Positions 1 through 11,671 of a stretch of DNA of 64,000 nt are shown here, one piece after another. The DNA is taken from positions 62,001 to 126,000 of the forward strand of contig NZ_QLZD01000013.1 in assembly GCF_008636115.1 (NCBI RefSeq), in the 5' to 3' direction. Numbering within the stretch: position 1 is the first letter of the stretch; every line of letters starts with the position of its first letter. The stretch is from Candidatus Tokpelaia sp. Its GTDB lineage: Bacteria > Pseudomonadota > Alphaproteobacteria > Rhizobiales > Rhizobiaceae. The notes below the pieces were generated by a model. The model was given only the letters and a program-made list of their open reading frames with translations. It had not been told where the DNA came from and did not search any database. A program made the translations under genes and the position numbers.

Positions 1-134
1 CCTCATCTTTTGACCGGCCGCGGCAGGAATATGCCAATTTGCAGGCGGAAGAAGACGCTAAAAAACGCGCCGCGCAGGAGCTGGCGGAAAGCATTTACCT
101 CTCCCTCGCCCAGACCATGGCGAGTAAACAATAA
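1..134 (+). CDS. lptE: LptE C-terminus (LPS-assembly lipoprotein), partial
   Basis: Only the last 43 codons are present, read in the frame that ends in TAA at 132-134. The tail has the shape of the C-terminus of alphaproteobacterial LptE: a short 'SSFDRP' strand followed by a charged amphipathic helix (EEDAKKRAAQELAESIYLSL). LptE is the outer-membrane lipoprotein that plugs the LptD barrel during lipopolysaccharide insertion. In most Rhizobiales leuS-lptE is followed directly by holA; here it is followed by a terminator and a convergent toxin-antitoxin-like unit, and holA lies about 31 kb away. The call rests on a short tail, so it is moderate. Confidence 0.65.
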   Translation, partial: SSFDRPRQEYANLQAEEDAKKRAAQELAESIYLSLAQTMASKQ

Positions 135-289
135 ATACCCTCTTCCCGGCTTCTAACGGGGACTTATGCGTTTTTCTGAACAGGGCAATCCCCCTGCCCG
201 TCAGGGCTGTTGCCCGGGCAGACGCTGGGCGCGCTAAATCAAAGCGTGTGCCACCTCTCTGTTTTCAGCTAATCTCCCGGTAAAAAATG

Positions 290-313
290 ACGGCAGGACG
301 ACCGCCGTTTTTT
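290..313. terminator. Convergent intrinsic terminator
   Basis: A short hairpin (ACGGC at 290-294, GCCGT at 304-308) is followed by six T on the plus strand and preceded by six A, so it can act in both directions. It lies between the end of lptE (+) and the stop of the membrane-protein gene (-). Confidence 0.5.
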
Positions 314-792
314 CAGGTATCTTTCTTCAGTTTAGTGAAAGATTCAAAAATAGGTCTGAAGGTGGAAGGAATGCCGCTATCCTTGCTCATTTCATCATAG
401 GTTCGGAAAGCGCCGGAAAGACATTTCCCCAATAATAAGACGCTCGAAGAAACCGTCACCACAATAAAACTCACAAGGCCATAAGAGCCGAATTTTTGCG
501 CCAGCGTATTGCTAAACCATAAGCAAAGCAGCAGCGAATTGACAAATACACCATAGCCTATGGCGGCATAAAGTAACCTTATTCTCCATTTTCTGAAAGA
601 ACTTAAATGCGCTAATACTTCACTATTAAAGTTTTTTCTAAAATCGTCCCTTTCTTTCAGTAATTCCTGCTGCTCTGCTTCCAGTTTATCTATCCTGGCT
701 AGCAAATCCCTGTTCCGGTCACCACTCACTGGCTCCCTTAAGGAATTATCATTGCTGTCCGTCAAAGTTTCATACCCCCTATTTATCGGCAA
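313..792 (-). CDS. Small two-TM coiled-coil protein, candidate toxin partner of the Panacea protein
   Basis: A 159-residue protein with no family I recognise. Residues about 25-60 form a highly charged coiled-coil helix (LLARIDKLEAEQQELLKE). Two hydrophobic membrane segments follow at about 72-95 and 104-123, then a polar C-terminal tail of about 35 residues. The start is TTG at 792, overlapping the end of the upstream Panacea gene by 14 bp. A second in-frame TTG at 765 has a better-spaced AGGGGG and may be the true start. The overlap implies translational coupling with the Panacea gene. Panacea antitoxins are known to pair with very diverse small toxins, including membrane-acting ones, so a toxin role is plausible, but it is inferred from position only. 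Confidence 0.6.
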   Translation of the reverse strand: MPINRGYETLTDSNDNSLREPVSGDRNRDLLARIDKLEAEQQELLKERDDFRKNFNSEVLAHLSSFRKWRIRLLYAAIGYGVFVNSLLLCLWFSNTLAQKFGSYGLVSFIVVTVSSSVLLLGKCLSGAFRTYDEMSKDSGIPSTFRPIFESFTKLKKDT

Positions 793-1279
793 GACCTCTT
801 TCCTGCGCTAAATTCTGATAATAGGTTTTCATGATTTCAGCCGGAATGACACCATAGACACCTGCACTATCTATAGCCCTGCTCCATGGGCTATTCGGCT
901 GGTGGGTAATATTGGAAAGTTCAAAGGCCGCCCTTTTTCCATAAGTTCTGAGCACTTTATCTACGACATCTTTTTGGCCGGCAGAAAGATCGGCTTCATA
1001 GGGCAACCCTGTTTCCTTATTTTCAATACGCCCTGTTACTATAGCGCTGCCATATTTGCGTATTGCATCATAAATCTCGGGATAAACCGGGCCATATTGC
1101 CAGGCTTGCGGCTGTTGCCGCACAAGCGGCACAGTGGCAAAAGCATAAGACCAGCCATGCGCCAGAAAAACCAGCTTCAGCAGCTTCATCGGCGTTATAT
1201 CGGTAATATTGCGCTTAAGCGCTTCATCAAGCAAATAATTGGCGATAGCGCGCGCATCTTGCGCCTTTTCTTCCGTCAT
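779..1279 (-). CDS. Panacea (DUF4065/SocA-like) antitoxin-domain protein
   Basis: A 166-residue single-domain protein. The Panacea/DUF4065 core is clear: 'MKLLKLVFLAHGW' near residue 30, then 'QAWQYGPVYPEIY' and, late in the domain, 'NSPWSRAI'. Members include SocA (a ClpXP adaptor/antitoxin in Caulobacter), the phage protein GepA and the PanA antitoxins that neutralise many unrelated toxins. The ATG at 1279 is chosen because GGAGGAG sits about 9 nt upstream; an upstream TTG at 1321 has no such site. The gene is first in a two-gene unit with the overlapping small membrane protein. Neutralisation of that protein is inference from gene order. Confidence 0.85.
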   Translation of the reverse strand: MTEEKAQDARAIANYLLDEALKRNITDITPMKLLKLVFLAHGWSYAFATVPLVRQQPQAWQYGPVYPEIYDAIRKYGSAIVTGRIENKETGLPYEADLSAGQKDVVDKVLRTYGKRAAFELSNITHQPNSPWSRAIDSAGVYGVIPAEIMKTYYQNLAQERGLADK

Positions 1280-1390
1280 AAACCTGCTCCTCCAATGACC
1301 AAAATTGCCATAATGTAGCAAAAAGAATCACTTCTAGAAGTTGCTATTCTTAAAATAAAAATTGTCAAGTCTTTTAAGCAAAAATATAAG

Positions 1391-1421
1391 GCAAAAAAAT
1401 GCGGCAGGAAGGCTGCCGCAT
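1391..1421 (-). terminator. Intrinsic terminator after lpdA
   Basis: A perfect 9-bp stem (ATGCGGCAG at 1399-1407, CTGCCGCAT at 1413-1421) with a 5-nt loop. On the minus strand it is followed by a run of T (A-run at 1393-1399 on the plus strand), closing the suc-lpd transcript. Confidence 0.75.
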
Positions 1422-1485
1422 TGTTATTTTTATGAGAATCGGCGATAATAATTATCGGAATAAAGCAGAGCCAAGAGACAAATCT

Positions 1486-2916
1486 CTACATATGAATGGG
1501 ATTGGCGAAAGTGGCGAGAGCCGCTTCGCGCACCGCTTCCGACATAGTCGGGTGAGCAAAACAGGTGCGCGCCAGATCTTCTGACGCGCCGCCAAATTCC
1601 ATCAGCACGGCGATTTCATGAATCATTTCGCCGGCGCCAAAACCAAGAATATGGCCGCCCAGCACTTTATCTGTCCTGGCGCAAGCCAGAATTTTGACAA
1701 AGCCTTCACTTTTCAGCATAGCGCGGGCGCGGCCATTGGCGCTAAACGGGAATTTGCCGGTTTTATAGGCAATACTGGCGGCTTTCAGCTCTTCTTCCGT
1801 TTGGCCGACTGAGGCTGCTTCCGGCTCAGCATAAACCACAGCGGGAATGACATTATAATTAACATGGCCTTTTTGCCCGGCCAGAATTTCCGCCACAGCT
1901 ATGCCTTCATCTTCCGCTTTATGCGCCAGCATCGGCCCGGCTATTACATCGCCAATCGCATAAATGCCCGGCACAGTGCTCTGCCAGCCGGCATCAACCT
2001 CTACCCGGCCGCGCGCATCTTGCTTTACCCCGGCGGCCTCCAACCCCAAACCGGCCGTATAAGGCACGCGCCCGGTAGCTACCAGCACCACATCGGCGGC
2101 CAAAGTTTCGCCCGCGCCGCCTTTGGCCGGTTCAAAACTTACTGCCACGCCTTTATCCTGCCTGACAATTTTAGTGACCTTTGCCCCTAATTTATAAATA
2201 ACACCCTGCTTTTCCTGCGCTTTCTGAAATTGTCTGGAAATTTCTCCGTCCATATTGCCCAGCACTTTGTCCAAATATTCAATAATAGTCACTTGCGCGC
2301 CCAGGCGGCTCCACACTGCTCCCAGCTCACTGCCAATAACGCCGGCACCGACCACCAGCATTTTGGCCGGCACTTTTTTCAAGCTCAGTGCGCCGGTAGA
2401 AGAGAGAATTTTCTCTTCATCAAAGCTAAATTCCACCCCGGGAACGGCAGCCACTTCCGACCCGGTGGCGATAATAATATTACGCCCCTCTACTATCTGC
2501 GCGCTGCCGTCTGCTTTTGTAACTTCTACTTTATGCGCAGCAGCGGCCGCGGCCGCCGGCAAAATTTTGCCGGTGCCGATAAAACTGTCAATTTTGTTTT
2601 TCTTGAGCAAAAAGGCCACGCCATTCGTATTGGCGTCAATCACATTTTGCTTATGCTGCATCATTGCCGGTAAATCGAGCTGCGGTTTGCCCGCAAGCTT
2701 AACCCCCAAAGCATCAAAACCATGACTGGCCTCGGCATAAATTTGTGAACTGTGCAGCAAGGCTTTGGAAGGAATGCAGCCAATATTCAGGCAAGTGCCG
2801 CCAAATGTGTTGCGTTTTTCAATAAGTGCCGTTTTCAAACCCAGTTGCGCCGCCTTAATGGCGCAAACATAACCGCCCGGCCCCGAACCGATAATAATTA
2901 CATCATACATCATCAT
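1486..2916 (-). CDS. lpdA: Dihydrolipoyl dehydrogenase (E3)
   Basis: Dihydrolipoamide dehydrogenase, 476 residues, the normal family length. It reoxidises the lipoyl arm of 2-oxo acid dehydrogenase complexes and passes electrons through FAD to NAD+. Visible features are the N-terminal FAD-binding GSGPGG at 11-16, the redox disulfide GTCLNIGC (Cys42/Cys47), a central NAD-binding GAGVIGSELG, and the C-terminal catalytic His-Glu pair in 'HPTMSEAVRE' near residue 455. It is the last gene of the suc run, before a terminator, and downstream of a LysE-type gene. The start is one of three consecutive ATG codons at 2916-2908. Given its neighbours, it most likely serves the 2-oxoglutarate dehydrogenase complex. 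Confidence 0.95.
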   Translation of the reverse strand: MMMYDVIIIGSGPGGYVCAIKAAQLGLKTALIEKRNTFGGTCLNIGCIPSKALLHSSQIYAEASHGFDALGVKLAGKPQLDLPAMMQHKQNVIDANTNGVAFLLKKNKIDSFIGTGKILPAAAAAAAHKVEVTKADGSAQIVEGRNIIIATGSEVAAVPGVEFSFDEEKILSSTGALSLKKVPAKMLVVGAGVIGSELGAVWSRLGAQVTIIEYLDKVLGNMDGEISRQFQKAQEKQGVIYKLGAKVTKIVRQDKGVAVSFEPAKGGAGETLAADVVLVATGRVPYTAGLGLEAAGVKQDARGRVEVDAGWQSTVPGIYAIGDVIAGPMLAHKAEDEGIAVAEILAGQKGHVNYNVIPAVVYAEPEAASVGQTEEELKAASIAYKTGKFPFSANGRARAMLKSEGFVKILACARTDKVLGGHILGFGAGEMIHEIAVLMEFGGASEDLARTCFAHPTMSEAVREAALATFANPIHM

Positions 2917-2946
2917 ATTTTCCTTTTTCTATCCGTTTCGCTTTAC

Positions 2947-3588
2947 TCAGGCCGGCGCTTTCTGCAATATCAGGCTCATGCCGATCGCCACAAAAACCAC
3001 CCCACTTGTTTTATCAATCCACCGCCCCAAACGCCGATATATAAATGTAATTTTCGGCATTGTGAGGAAAAAGGCCACACAGGCAAACCACAGGCCGCAG
3101 CACAAAACCATAGCCGGAGCAATCAGCGCTTTTATGCCCATCGGCGTAGCCGAGGCGATCAGGGCTGAAAAAATGGACAGAAAAAATAAAATACATTTCG
3201 GGTTAAGTAAATTGCAGATAAAACCGGCCTTGAAAGCCTGCCGCTTTGCCCGCGCCGGCCGGCATTTGGCCTCGGCCTGCGCCATAATAGCGCTGCTGCC
3301 GCTTTTGCCTCTTAAAGCCTTCAGGCCGATATAGAGCAAATAAACAATACCTGCCCATTTTATCAGTTGAAACAGCAGTAAAGACTGGGCAATAATCAGC
3401 CCCAGGCCTAAAATTGTATAAGTGCAATGCACGGCCACGGCGCTCATCACCCCGCACGCCGCCATTAAACCGTGACCGCGGCCGTAAAGCAGTGATTCCC
3501 GCAGCACTACTGCAAAATCCAGGCCCGGCGCAATAAGAACCAGCATATAGATCGCAATAAGGTGATAAAAATCAGCGCTAAAGGACAT
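2947..3588 (-). CDS. LysE/RhtB-family amino-acid exporter
   Basis: A 213-residue integral membrane protein of the LysE/RhtB superfamily, which exports amino acids such as lysine, homoserine or threonine. The family N-terminus is visible (a first membrane helix followed by 'APGLDFAVVLRESLLYGRG'), as is the central 'FKAGFICNLLNPKCILFFLSI' region. Hydrophobicity suggests five to six membrane helices. The ATG at 3588 gives the usual length; an upstream extension reaching 3753 has no family similarity. It sits between sucB and lpdA in the same orientation, with about 110 nt to sucB and 30 nt to lpdA, so it is probably co-transcribed with these TCA genes. The substrate cannot be read from the sequence. 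Confidence 0.85.
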   Translation of the reverse strand: MSFSADFYHLIAIYMLVLIAPGLDFAVVLRESLLYGRGHGLMAACGVMSAVAVHCTYTILGLGLIIAQSLLLFQLIKWAGIVYLLYIGLKALRGKSGSSAIMAQAEAKCRPARAKRQAFKAGFICNLLNPKCILFFLSIFSALIASATPMGIKALIAPAMVLCCGLWFACVAFFLTMPKITFIYRRLGRWIDKTSGVVFVAIGMSLILQKAPA

Positions 3589-3697
3589 AAAGCCGTTTTC
3601 TCTGCCTTTTCTTCGGCGCGACTGCGCCCCAGAGCAAAGCTGTTTTAGCCAATTTGCCGGCCGCCGCCAAAGCGCAGCCGGCAAGGCGAGGCAAAAT

Positions 3698-4918
3698 TTA
3701 CAAATCCAGCACCAGACGCTCAGGATTTTCCAGGCTTTCTTTAATGCGAACAAGGAAAGTCACCGCCTCTTGCCCGTCGACAATACGGTGATCATAAGAA
3801 ACCGCCAAATACATCATTGGGCGAATGGCCACCTGCCCCTCAACAGCTATTGGGCGCTCTTTAATAGCGTGCATGCCCAAAATACCCGATTGCGGCGCAT
3901 TTAAAATCGGCGTGGACATGAGCGAGCCATAAATGCCGCCATTGGTAATGGTGAAAGTGCCGCCCTGCATATCGGCCATAGTCAGCCTGCCCTGACGCGC
4001 CAGCAGGCCAAGGCGGCCGATTTCTTTTTCAATTTCGGCAATAGACATTTGGTCGGCATTGCGCACCACCGGCACGACCAGCCCTTTATCTGTGCCGACA
4101 GCAATGCCGATATGAGCAAAATTCTTGTAAATAATATCCGTGCCGTCAATTTCAGCATTCACAGCGGGGATTTCACGCAGCGCATGGCAGACAGCTTTGG
4201 TAAAAAAGCCCATAAAACCCAGTTTTACCCCGTGCTTTTTTTCAAAAATATCGCGATAGCGTTTGCGCAGCTCCATCACCGCGCTCATATCTACCTCGTT
4301 AAAAGTGGTCAACATAGCGGCGGTATTCTGCGCATCTTTCAGACGGCGGGCTATAGTCTGGCGCAATTTGGTCATACGCACGCGCTCTTCCCCCGCGCTA
4401 TCATCGGCCGAAGCGGCAGCGCGCGGCGCGGCGGCAGCTTGCGGTGCTGCGCTCACACCGGCAAGGGCGCCCAGAACATCACCCTTCAAAATCTGGCCGC
4501 GCCTGCCCGAGCCGGCAACAGAATCTGCCTCTATACCCTTCTCTGCCATCAATTTGGCGGCAGAAGGTGCCGGCGGCATAGCAGCGGCGCTGTCAGATAC
4601 AGGCGCCGCCGCCTGGGCGGCAGCACTCACTTGCGGTGCGGGGGCAGAATCCGCAGCCGCCGCTTTGCCTGCCGGTGCAGCGCCTGCCGTCATTGAGCCG
4701 AGCACAGCGCCTACTTCTACTGTTTCGCCTTCTTTCACCAGAATTTCCGTCAAAGTGCCGGCAGAGGGCGCCGGCACATCAATGGTCACTTTATCCGTTT
4801 CCAGCTCTACCAGCGGCTCATCAGCGGCAACAGCCTCACCCGGCTGCTTATGCCATTTGCCGATAGTGGCCTCGGCAACGGATTCTCCTAAAGTAGGAAC
4901 GCGAATTTCAATAGTCAT
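3698..4918 (-). CDS. sucB: 2-oxoglutarate dehydrogenase E2, dihydrolipoyl succinyltransferase
   Basis: Dihydrolipoamide succinyltransferase core of the 2-oxoglutarate dehydrogenase complex, 406 residues. An N-terminal lipoyl domain carries the lipoylated lysine in '[10 protein letters not shown]' (Lys43). An Ala/Pro-rich linker follows, then the E1/E3-binding domain ([15 protein letters not shown]...[12 protein letters not shown]). The C-terminal catalytic domain ends with the active-site '[10 protein letters not shown]'. The ATG at 4918 has GGAAGAG upstream and matches the family N-terminus '[13 protein letters not shown]'. It follows sucA by about 100 nt and precedes the LysE-type gene. Confidence 0.96.
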   Translation of the reverse strand: MTIEIRVPTLGESVAEATIGKWHKQPGEAVAADEPLVELETDKVTIDVPAPSAGTLTEILVKEGETVEVGAVLGSMTAGAAPAGKAAAADSAPAPQVSAAAQAAAPVSDSAAAMPPAPSAAKLMAEKGIEADSVAGSGRRGQILKGDVLGALAGVSAAPQAAAAPRAAASADDSAGEERVRMTKLRQTIARRLKDAQNTAAMLTTFNEVDMSAVMELRKRYRDIFEKKHGVKLGFMGFFTKAVCHALREIPAVNAEIDGTDIIYKNFAHIGIAVGTDKGLVVPVVRNADQMSIAEIEKEIGRLGLLARQGRLTMADMQGGTFTITNGGIYGSLMSTPILNAPQSGILGMHAIKERPIAVEGQVAIRPMMYLAVSYDHRIVDGQEAVTFLVRIKESLENPERLVLDL

Positions 4919-5022
4919 GATTCTCTTCCATTTCTCTCTTGCACCTATAATTGCATAATTCCCCAACGGCACTTTCAGACCCGGCACAGGCAGCGGCAAA
5001 TACCGCAATAGCAGCGAAGGCC

Positions 5023-8000
5023 TCAATCCTCAAAATTCTGCTCGCCAAAAGCTTCTGCCAAAAAGGCGGCAAGCTGCTTCTGATGATCTCTCAACAGCCC
5101 GGCAGCGGGAGAGGCAGCAGCAGGCCGCCCGACATAACAGGGCCGCACGGCCTGCGCCTCAATATGCTGCAACACCCATTCCACATAAGGCACAATAAAA
5201 CTCCAGGCGCCCATATTTTTCGGCTCTTCCTGACACCAGACAATTTCCGCCTGTTTGAAACGCCGCAATAAACCGGCCAAAGCCTGAGCGGGGAAAGGAT
5301 AAAGCTGCTCCAGCCGTATAATATAAATATCGTCAATCGCCCGCCTTTCCCGCTCTTCATATAAATCATAATAAACCTTGCCGGAACAGAGAATAATGCG
5401 GCGGATTTTTTCGTCCTTTTGCAGTTTTACCGGCTGATTGGCCGGAATTTCCGCATCATCGGCCAGCACAGGGCGGAAATATGTGCCCTCATCTATATCG
5501 GCCAGGCTTGAGACGGCCCGTTTATGCCGCAGCAAGGATTTTGGTGTCATTATTATCAGAGGTTTACGGAAATTGCGCTCTATCTGGCGGCGCAAAATAT
5601 GAAAATAATTAGCCGGCGTGGTGCAATTTGCTACTTGCATATTATCTTCGGCGCAAAGCTGCAAAAAACGCTCCAGCCGGGCAGAAGAATGCTCCGGCCC
5701 CTGGCCCTCAAAACCATGCGGCAACAGGCATATGAGCCCGGACATACGCAGCCATTTTTGCTCACTTGCCGCAATAAACTGGTCAAACACTGTTTGCGCG
5801 CCATTGGCAAAATCGCCAAATTGCGCTTCCCACAAGGTTAAACCCTGCGGATTAACCAGCGAATAGCCATATTCATAGGCCAGCACCGCCTCTTCCGACA
5901 AAAGAGAGTTAACCGGCTCATAGAGAGCCTGATTATCGGCAAGGTGATTGAGCGGAATATAGGGCGCCCCGGTCTCCTGATCATAAAACACGCTGTGGCG
6001 CTGCGAAAATGTGCCGCGCTCAACATCTTCCCCCGAAAGGCGAATGGGGTTGCCCGCCAGCACCAGTGAGCCAAAAGCCAAAGCCTCAGCCATGGCCCAA
6101 TCCAATCCTGCGCCTGTTGCCAGCATTTTTTTGCGATTATCAATAAAACGCTGCACGGTGCGATGCAGATGAAAACCGGCCGGAATTTCGGTCAGTTTCG
6201 TGCCGATTGCGCGCAATTTGGCCGCTGCCACACCGGTCTCAACATGGCTCTGCTCCTCGCTATTATCAGAGACACGCATATTAGCCCACAAACCTTCCAG
6301 CCATTCGGCCTTATTGGGCAGATAATCCGTAGCAAATTCTGTTTCCATTTTATCATGAAAGGCTTTTTGCGCCGCCGCTGTTTCTTCAGGTTTCACCACG
6401 CCCTCAGTCGCCAGTCTGGCGCCGTAAAGCTCCAAAACCCCCTTATGCGAACGGATATTCTGATACATTAGCGGCTGGGTGAAAGCCGGCTCATCGCCCT
6501 CATTATGGCCGAAGCGGCGATAACAGACCATATCAATGATTATCGGCTGGTGGAATTTATGCCGATATTCGGCCGCCAGCGCTGCAATATAAAGCATAGC
6601 CTCCGTATCATCACCATTAACATGAAAAACCGGCGCTTCAATCATTTTGGCCAGATCAGAGCAATACGTGCTGGAGCGGGCGCAGGACGGGTCAGTAGTA
6701 AAACCAATCTGATTATTGATAATAAAATGCACCGAACCGCCAACTGTATAGCCTTTCAGGCGAGACAGGCTGAAAGTTTCTGCCACCACGCCCTGGCCGG
6801 CAAAAGCGGCATCGCCGTGAATAAGGACAGACATAATTTTATCCCGCTCGGCAAGCGGCACATTATCATCACGCCCCGGCCCGGCCATAATATCCTGCTG
6901 CGCCCGCGCTTTGCCCAAAACAATCGGGTCAACAATTTCCAGATGAGAGGGGTTGGGCAGCAGGGACAAATGAACCGGCCGGCCGCCGGCCTCACCATCA
7001 TGCGCGGCACCCAGATGATATTTGACATCGCCTGAGCCGGCAATATCCTCCGGTTTATAGGAGCCGCCCTTGAATTCATGAAAAACAGCGCGATGCGCCT
7101 TGGCCAAAATCTGTGTCAGCACATTCAGGCGGCCGCGATGTGCCATGCCGAAAACAAAACCGCTCACGCCCAGATCAGCGCCGCGACAAATCAATTTATC
7201 CAAAGCAGGAATCAACGCTTCACCACCGTCCAGGCCGAAACGTTTGGTACCTTTATATTTGGTGTCGAGAAATTTCTCAAAACCTTCCGCCTCTACCAGT
7301 TTTTGCAAAGCGCGCTTTTTATCCTCAGTCGAGACAGCCTGCTGCCGGGCGGCAAGGCTGAATTTTTGCTCAATCCAGGCGCGGCGCTCCGGATCGGTAA
7401 TATGCATAAATTCTGCCCCGATAGTCGAGCAATAAAGGCGCGGCAAAATTTCCAGTAATTGCCGGATAGTAGCAGTTTGCAGCCCCAAAGCACCGTCAAC
7501 GAAAATCGGCCGGTCATAATCGGCGGCGGTAAAACCATAATGCTCCGGCGACAGCAAATGATAATCTTCCGGCCTCTTTGCAAATTGCAGCGGGTCAAGC
7601 TGCGCCCGCAAATGGCCGTAAGCCTGATAAGCGTGGATAAGCGCCAAAACGCGGGCAGAATCCTGCGCTGCCTGTTGCAGTTGCCCCATTGTGGGCACAC
7701 TGGCGGCAGCATTTGCCGGTGCCGCCGCAATTTTACCGGCGTTTTTATCTTTGCCTTTTGCCGGCAGTTCCGGCGTTGTAGCGGCCCAGTTCCCGTCCAG
7801 AGCGGCAATCAATTCGCCATTGGCCTTGAGCGGCCAGGCCGGGCGCTGCCATGAAGCGCCTTCGGCATTTTTTAACACATCATTTTTATCATCATGCAAA
7901 CCGGCAAAAAATTCGCGCCATTCAGGGGCAACGGCCTCAGGATTCTGCTCATAGGCAGCATAAAGCGCTTCAATATAATCAGCATTGCCGCCATAAAGAA

Positions 8001-8043
8001 AAGAAGTAAGAGCGAAAAGATTATTTTCTTCCTGTTTAGCCAT
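5023..8043 (-). CDS. sucA: 2-oxoglutarate dehydrogenase E1
   Basis: Thiamine-diphosphate-dependent E1 of the 2-oxoglutarate dehydrogenase complex, 1006 residues. It decarboxylates 2-oxoglutarate and hands the succinyl group to SucB. The N-terminal peripheral-subunit region is typical ('[12 protein letters not shown]...WREFF'). The core has '[15 protein letters not shown]' and '[16 protein letters not shown]', and the C-terminal transketolase half ends with '[12 protein letters not shown]'. The ATG at 8043 is chosen because '[20 protein letters not shown]' matches the family N-terminus; the upstream reading frame is non-conserved. An intrinsic terminator lies upstream, after sucD, so sucA probably has its own promoter in 8044-8205. 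Confidence 0.96.
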   Translation of the reverse strand: MAKQEENNLFALTSFLYGGNADYIEALYAAYEQNPEAVAPEWREFFAGLHDDKNDVLKNAEGASWQRPAWPLKANGELIAALDGNWAATTPELPAKGKDKNAGKIAAAPANAAASVPTMGQLQQAAQDSARVLALIHAYQAYGHLRAQLDPLQFAKRPEDYHLLSPEHYGFTAADYDRPIFVDGALGLQTATIRQLLEILPRLYCSTIGAEFMHITDPERRAWIEQKFSLAARQQAVSTEDKKRALQKLVEAEGFEKFLDTKYKGTKRFGLDGGEALIPALDKLICRGADLGVSGFVFGMAHRGRLNVLTQILAKAHRAVFHEFKGGSYKPEDIAGSGDVKYHLGAAHDGEAGGRPVHLSLLPNPSHLEIVDPIVLGKARAQQDIMAGPGRDDNVPLAERDKIMSVLIHGDAAFAGQGVVAETFSLSRLKGYTVGGSVHFIINNQIGFTTDPSCARSSTYCSDLAKMIEAPVFHVNGDDTEAMLYIAALAAEYRHKFHQPIIIDMVCYRRFGHNEGDEPAFTQPLMYQNIRSHKGVLELYGARLATEGVVKPEETAAAQKAFHDKMETEFATDYLPNKAEWLEGLWANMRVSDNSEEQSHVETGVAAAKLRAIGTKLTEIPAGFHLHRTVQRFIDNRKKMLATGAGLDWAMAEALAFGSLVLAGNPIRLSGEDVERGTFSQRHSVFYDQETGAPYIPLNHLADNQALYEPVNSLLSEEAVLAYEYGYSLVNPQGLTLWEAQFGDFANGAQTVFDQFIAASEQKWLRMSGLICLLPHGFEGQGPEHSSARLERFLQLCAEDNMQVANCTTPANYFHILRRQIERNFRKPLIIMTPKSLLRHKRAVSSLADIDEGTYFRPVLADDAEIPANQPVKLQKDEKIRRIILCSGKVYYDLYEERERRAIDDIYIIRLEQLYPFPAQALAGLLRRFKQAEIVWCQEEPKNMGAWSFIVPYVEWVLQHIEAQAVRPCYVGRPAAASPAAGLLRDHQKQLAAFLAEAFGEQNFED

Positions 8044-8204
8044 TTTTCTCAACGAATTTTTAAATCCGTCTCCTTGAATACAGATTGCCCGGTTTACGCC
8101 GACAGGCTGCCTTTTGTAAACGGCCTGCCGTTTTATCTCCCCCGCTTTGCCCCGCAAATTCACCCGCTCAGCCCCGGCCGCAAGCAGCCGGCCGGCGGCC
8201 ATTG

Positions 8205-8235
8205 TTAAAAAGCCGCCCTGTATTCAGGGCGGCTT
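8205..8235 (-). terminator. Intrinsic terminator between sucD and sucA
   Basis: A perfect 11-bp stem (8210-8220 with 8225-8235) and a TATT/AATA tetraloop. On the minus strand it is followed by TTTTTAA. It lies 8 nt after the sucD stop codon and splits the TCA genes into mdh-sucCD and sucAB-lpdA transcripts. Confidence 0.85.
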
Positions 8236-8243
8236 GCCGATTA

Positions 8244-9146
8244 TCAACCCTGCAAAACTTCTGCCAAAGTTCTGCCGATTTTTGCCGGTGACGGCGAAAC
8301 GCGGATACCCGCGGCTTCCAAAGCGGCAATTTTGTCCTCTGCTCCGCCGCGGCCGCCGGAAATAACAGCGCCGGCATGCCCCATTGTCCGCCCGGGAGGG
8401 GCGGTGCGCCCGGCAATAAAGCCGACAACCGGCTTTTTGCGGCCGCGTTTGGCTTCGTCAACCAGGAACTGCGCCGCCTCTTCTTCTGCCGAGCCGCCGA
8501 TTTCACCAATCATTACAATAGATTTGGTGTCATTATCAGCCAAAAACATTTCCAGCACATCGATAAATTCTGTGCCCTTGACCGGATCACCGCCAATACC
8601 GACAGCCGTTGTCTGCCCCAGACCTTCATTACTGGTTTGGAACACGGCTTCATAAGTCAAAGTGCCGGAACGCGAAACAATGCCAACCGATCCTTTTTTA
8701 AAGATGGAGCCTGGCATAATGCCGATTTTGCATTCTTCCGGCGTTAAAATACCCGGACAATTAGGGCCGATAAGGCGCGATTTGGATTGCGCCAGCCGCG
8801 CCTTCACCTTCACCATATCCAGCACCGGAATCCCCTCGGTAATACAGATAATAAGGCCGATTTCCGCCTCAATCGCCTCAATAATAGCGGCAGCAGCGCC
8901 GGCAGGCGGCACATAAATAACGCTGGCATCAGCACCGGTTTTTTCCCGACCTTCGGCCACAGTCGCAAAAATCGGCAAATGATCGCCGTCAACGGAACCC
9001 CAGGTCTCACCGCCTTTTTGCGGGTGAACCCCGCCAACCATTTGCGTGCCGAAATAAGCAAGCGCCTGCTCAGTATGGAAGGTGCCGGTTTTGCCGGTAA
9101 GCCCCTGCACGAGAATTTTCGTATTTTTATCAACAAGAACGGCCAT
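8244..9146 (-). CDS. sucD: Succinyl-CoA synthetase alpha subunit
   Basis: The alpha subunit of succinyl-CoA ligase, 300 residues. It binds CoA and carries the phosphohistidine used in substrate-level phosphorylation. '[23 protein letters not shown]'-type CoA-binding sequence is seen at about 12-35, and the active-site histidine lies in '[11 protein letters not shown]' near residue 245. It starts 4 nt after the sucC stop, which fits tight coupling of the two subunits, and is followed immediately by an intrinsic terminator. Confidence 0.96.
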   Translation of the reverse strand: MAVLVDKNTKILVQGLTGKTGTFHTEQALAYFGTQMVGGVHPQKGGETWGSVDGDHLPIFATVAEGREKTGADASVIYVPPAGAAAAIIEAIEAEIGLIICITEGIPVLDMVKVKARLAQSKSRLIGPNCPGILTPEECKIGIMPGSIFKKGSVGIVSRSGTLTYEAVFQTSNEGLGQTTAVGIGGDPVKGTEFIDVLEMFLADNDTKSIVMIGEIGGSAEEEAAQFLVDEAKRGRKKPVVGFIAGRTAPPGRTMGHAGAVISGGRGGAEDKIAALEAAGIRVSPSPAKIGRTLAEVLQG

Positions 9147-9150
9147 AAAT

Positions 9151-10347
9151 TCAGGCTCCCTTCACTGCGGCGGCAATTTTTTGCGCCGCCATATCCAAAT
9201 CATCGGCGGGAATAATATTCAAACCGCTTTTTTCAAGAATTTCTTTCCCTTTATCGACATTTGTGCCTTCAAGACGGACGACCAGCGGCACTTGCAACCC
9301 CACTTCCTTCACCGCATTGACAACACCGGCCGCAATCACATCGCAGCGCATAATGCCGCCGAAAATATTGACCAGAATACCCTCAACATGCGGATCCGCC
9401 ATAATAATTTTGAAAGCGGCTGTTACTTTCTCTTCCGTGGCACCGCCGCCAACATCAAGAAAATTGGCCGGCCTGCCGCCATAAAGCTTGATAATATCCA
9501 TAGTCGCCATGGCCAGCCCGGCACCATTAACCATACAGCCTATATTGCCTTCCAGCGCAATATAGGACAGGCCGTATTTGGAAGCCTCAATTTCCTTGGG
9601 ATCTTCTTCCGTTAAATCGCGCAGCTCCAATATATCCGGGTGGCGGAACAGCGCATTATTATCAAAAGAAGCTTTGCAATCCAGCACCCGCAAGCGGCCG
9701 TTTTTCATCACAATTAACGGGTTGATTTCCAACAGGCTCATATCTTTATCGGTAAAAGCTTTATATAAAAGCGGAAACAGTTTCCTGCCGTCTTCGCGCG
9801 CTTTATCTTCCAGCTCGAGCGCATTATTCAATTTTTCAATATCTGCTGCCGCAACGCCTTTATCATAAGCAATCGGCAGAGTAAAAATTTTTTCCGGCGT
9901 CTCGGCTGCTACTGTTTCAATATCCATGCCGCCTTCGGTTGAGACAACAAAAGCAATTTCGCTTTTGCTGCGATCCACCAGCAAAGAGAGATAAAGCTCC
10001 CGCTCAATATCGGCGCCCTCTTCAATATAAAGGCGGTTCACTTTTTTGCCGCTCTCGCCCGTCTGTTTGGTTACCAGTGTCTTGCCCAGCATTTCGCCGA
10101 CATTGGCGACAACTTCCTCTACTGAATGCGCCAGCCGCACCCCGCCTTTAGCCTCTGCCCCCAGCTCCTTGAATTTGCCCTTGCCGCGGCCGCCGGCATG
10201 AATCTGGCTTTTCACCACATAAAGCGGGCCGGACAATTTTTTTGCCCATTCCTCTGCCTGCTCAACAGAATAAACGGCAACACCATTGGCAATGGGGGCG
10301 CCATATTCATGCAAAAGCCGCTTGGCCTGATATTCATGGATATTCAT
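9151..10347 (-). CDS. sucC: Succinyl-CoA synthetase beta subunit
   Basis: The ADP-forming (or GDP-forming) beta subunit of succinyl-CoA ligase, 398 residues, the standard length. It starts with '[19 protein letters not shown]', an ATP-grasp domain signature. '[14 protein letters not shown]' lies near residue 47, and the C-terminal ligase domain contains '[18 protein letters not shown]'. It lies between mdh and sucD in one transcript. The gap of about 160 nt to mdh is GC-rich and holds no gene. Confidence 0.96.
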   Translation of the reverse strand: MNIHEYQAKRLLHEYGAPIANGVAVYSVEQAEEWAKKLSGPLYVVKSQIHAGGRGKGKFKELGAEAKGGVRLAHSVEEVVANVGEMLGKTLVTKQTGESGKKVNRLYIEEGADIERELYLSLLVDRSKSEIAFVVSTEGGMDIETVAAETPEKIFTLPIAYDKGVAAADIEKLNNALELEDKAREDGRKLFPLLYKAFTDKDMSLLEINPLIVMKNGRLRVLDCKASFDNNALFRHPDILELRDLTEEDPKEIEASKYGLSYIALEGNIGCMVNGAGLAMATMDIIKLYGGRPANFLDVGGGATEEKVTAAFKIIMADPHVEGILVNIFGGIMRCDVIAAGVVNAVKEVGLQVPLVVRLEGTNVDKGKEILEKSGLNIIPADDLDMAAQKIAAAVKGA

Positions 10348-10511
10348 AATTTTATCCTTTACCGTTTACGCTATCACCGGCCGAAACCGCCGCGACATAT
10401 ATACCACCCCGCTGCGGGAAGAAAGAGCCGTTTAACAAAGCCCCCCGCTTATTTGCCGGCACTGCCTGTTTATTTTGGGCAAAATGCGCCGGAATTGGGG
10501 CGCAAAAACCA

Positions 10512-11621
<1,110 letters not shown>

Positions 11622-11671
11622 TTATGGCACGGGCGCCAATCAGGCCGGTTTTTGCCGCGCCACAGGCCAGC

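Noticed and set aside
4263-4958. Plus-strand Ala/Ser-rich frame opposite sucB
   Set aside because: Antisense shadow of the Ala/Pro linker and domains of sucB.
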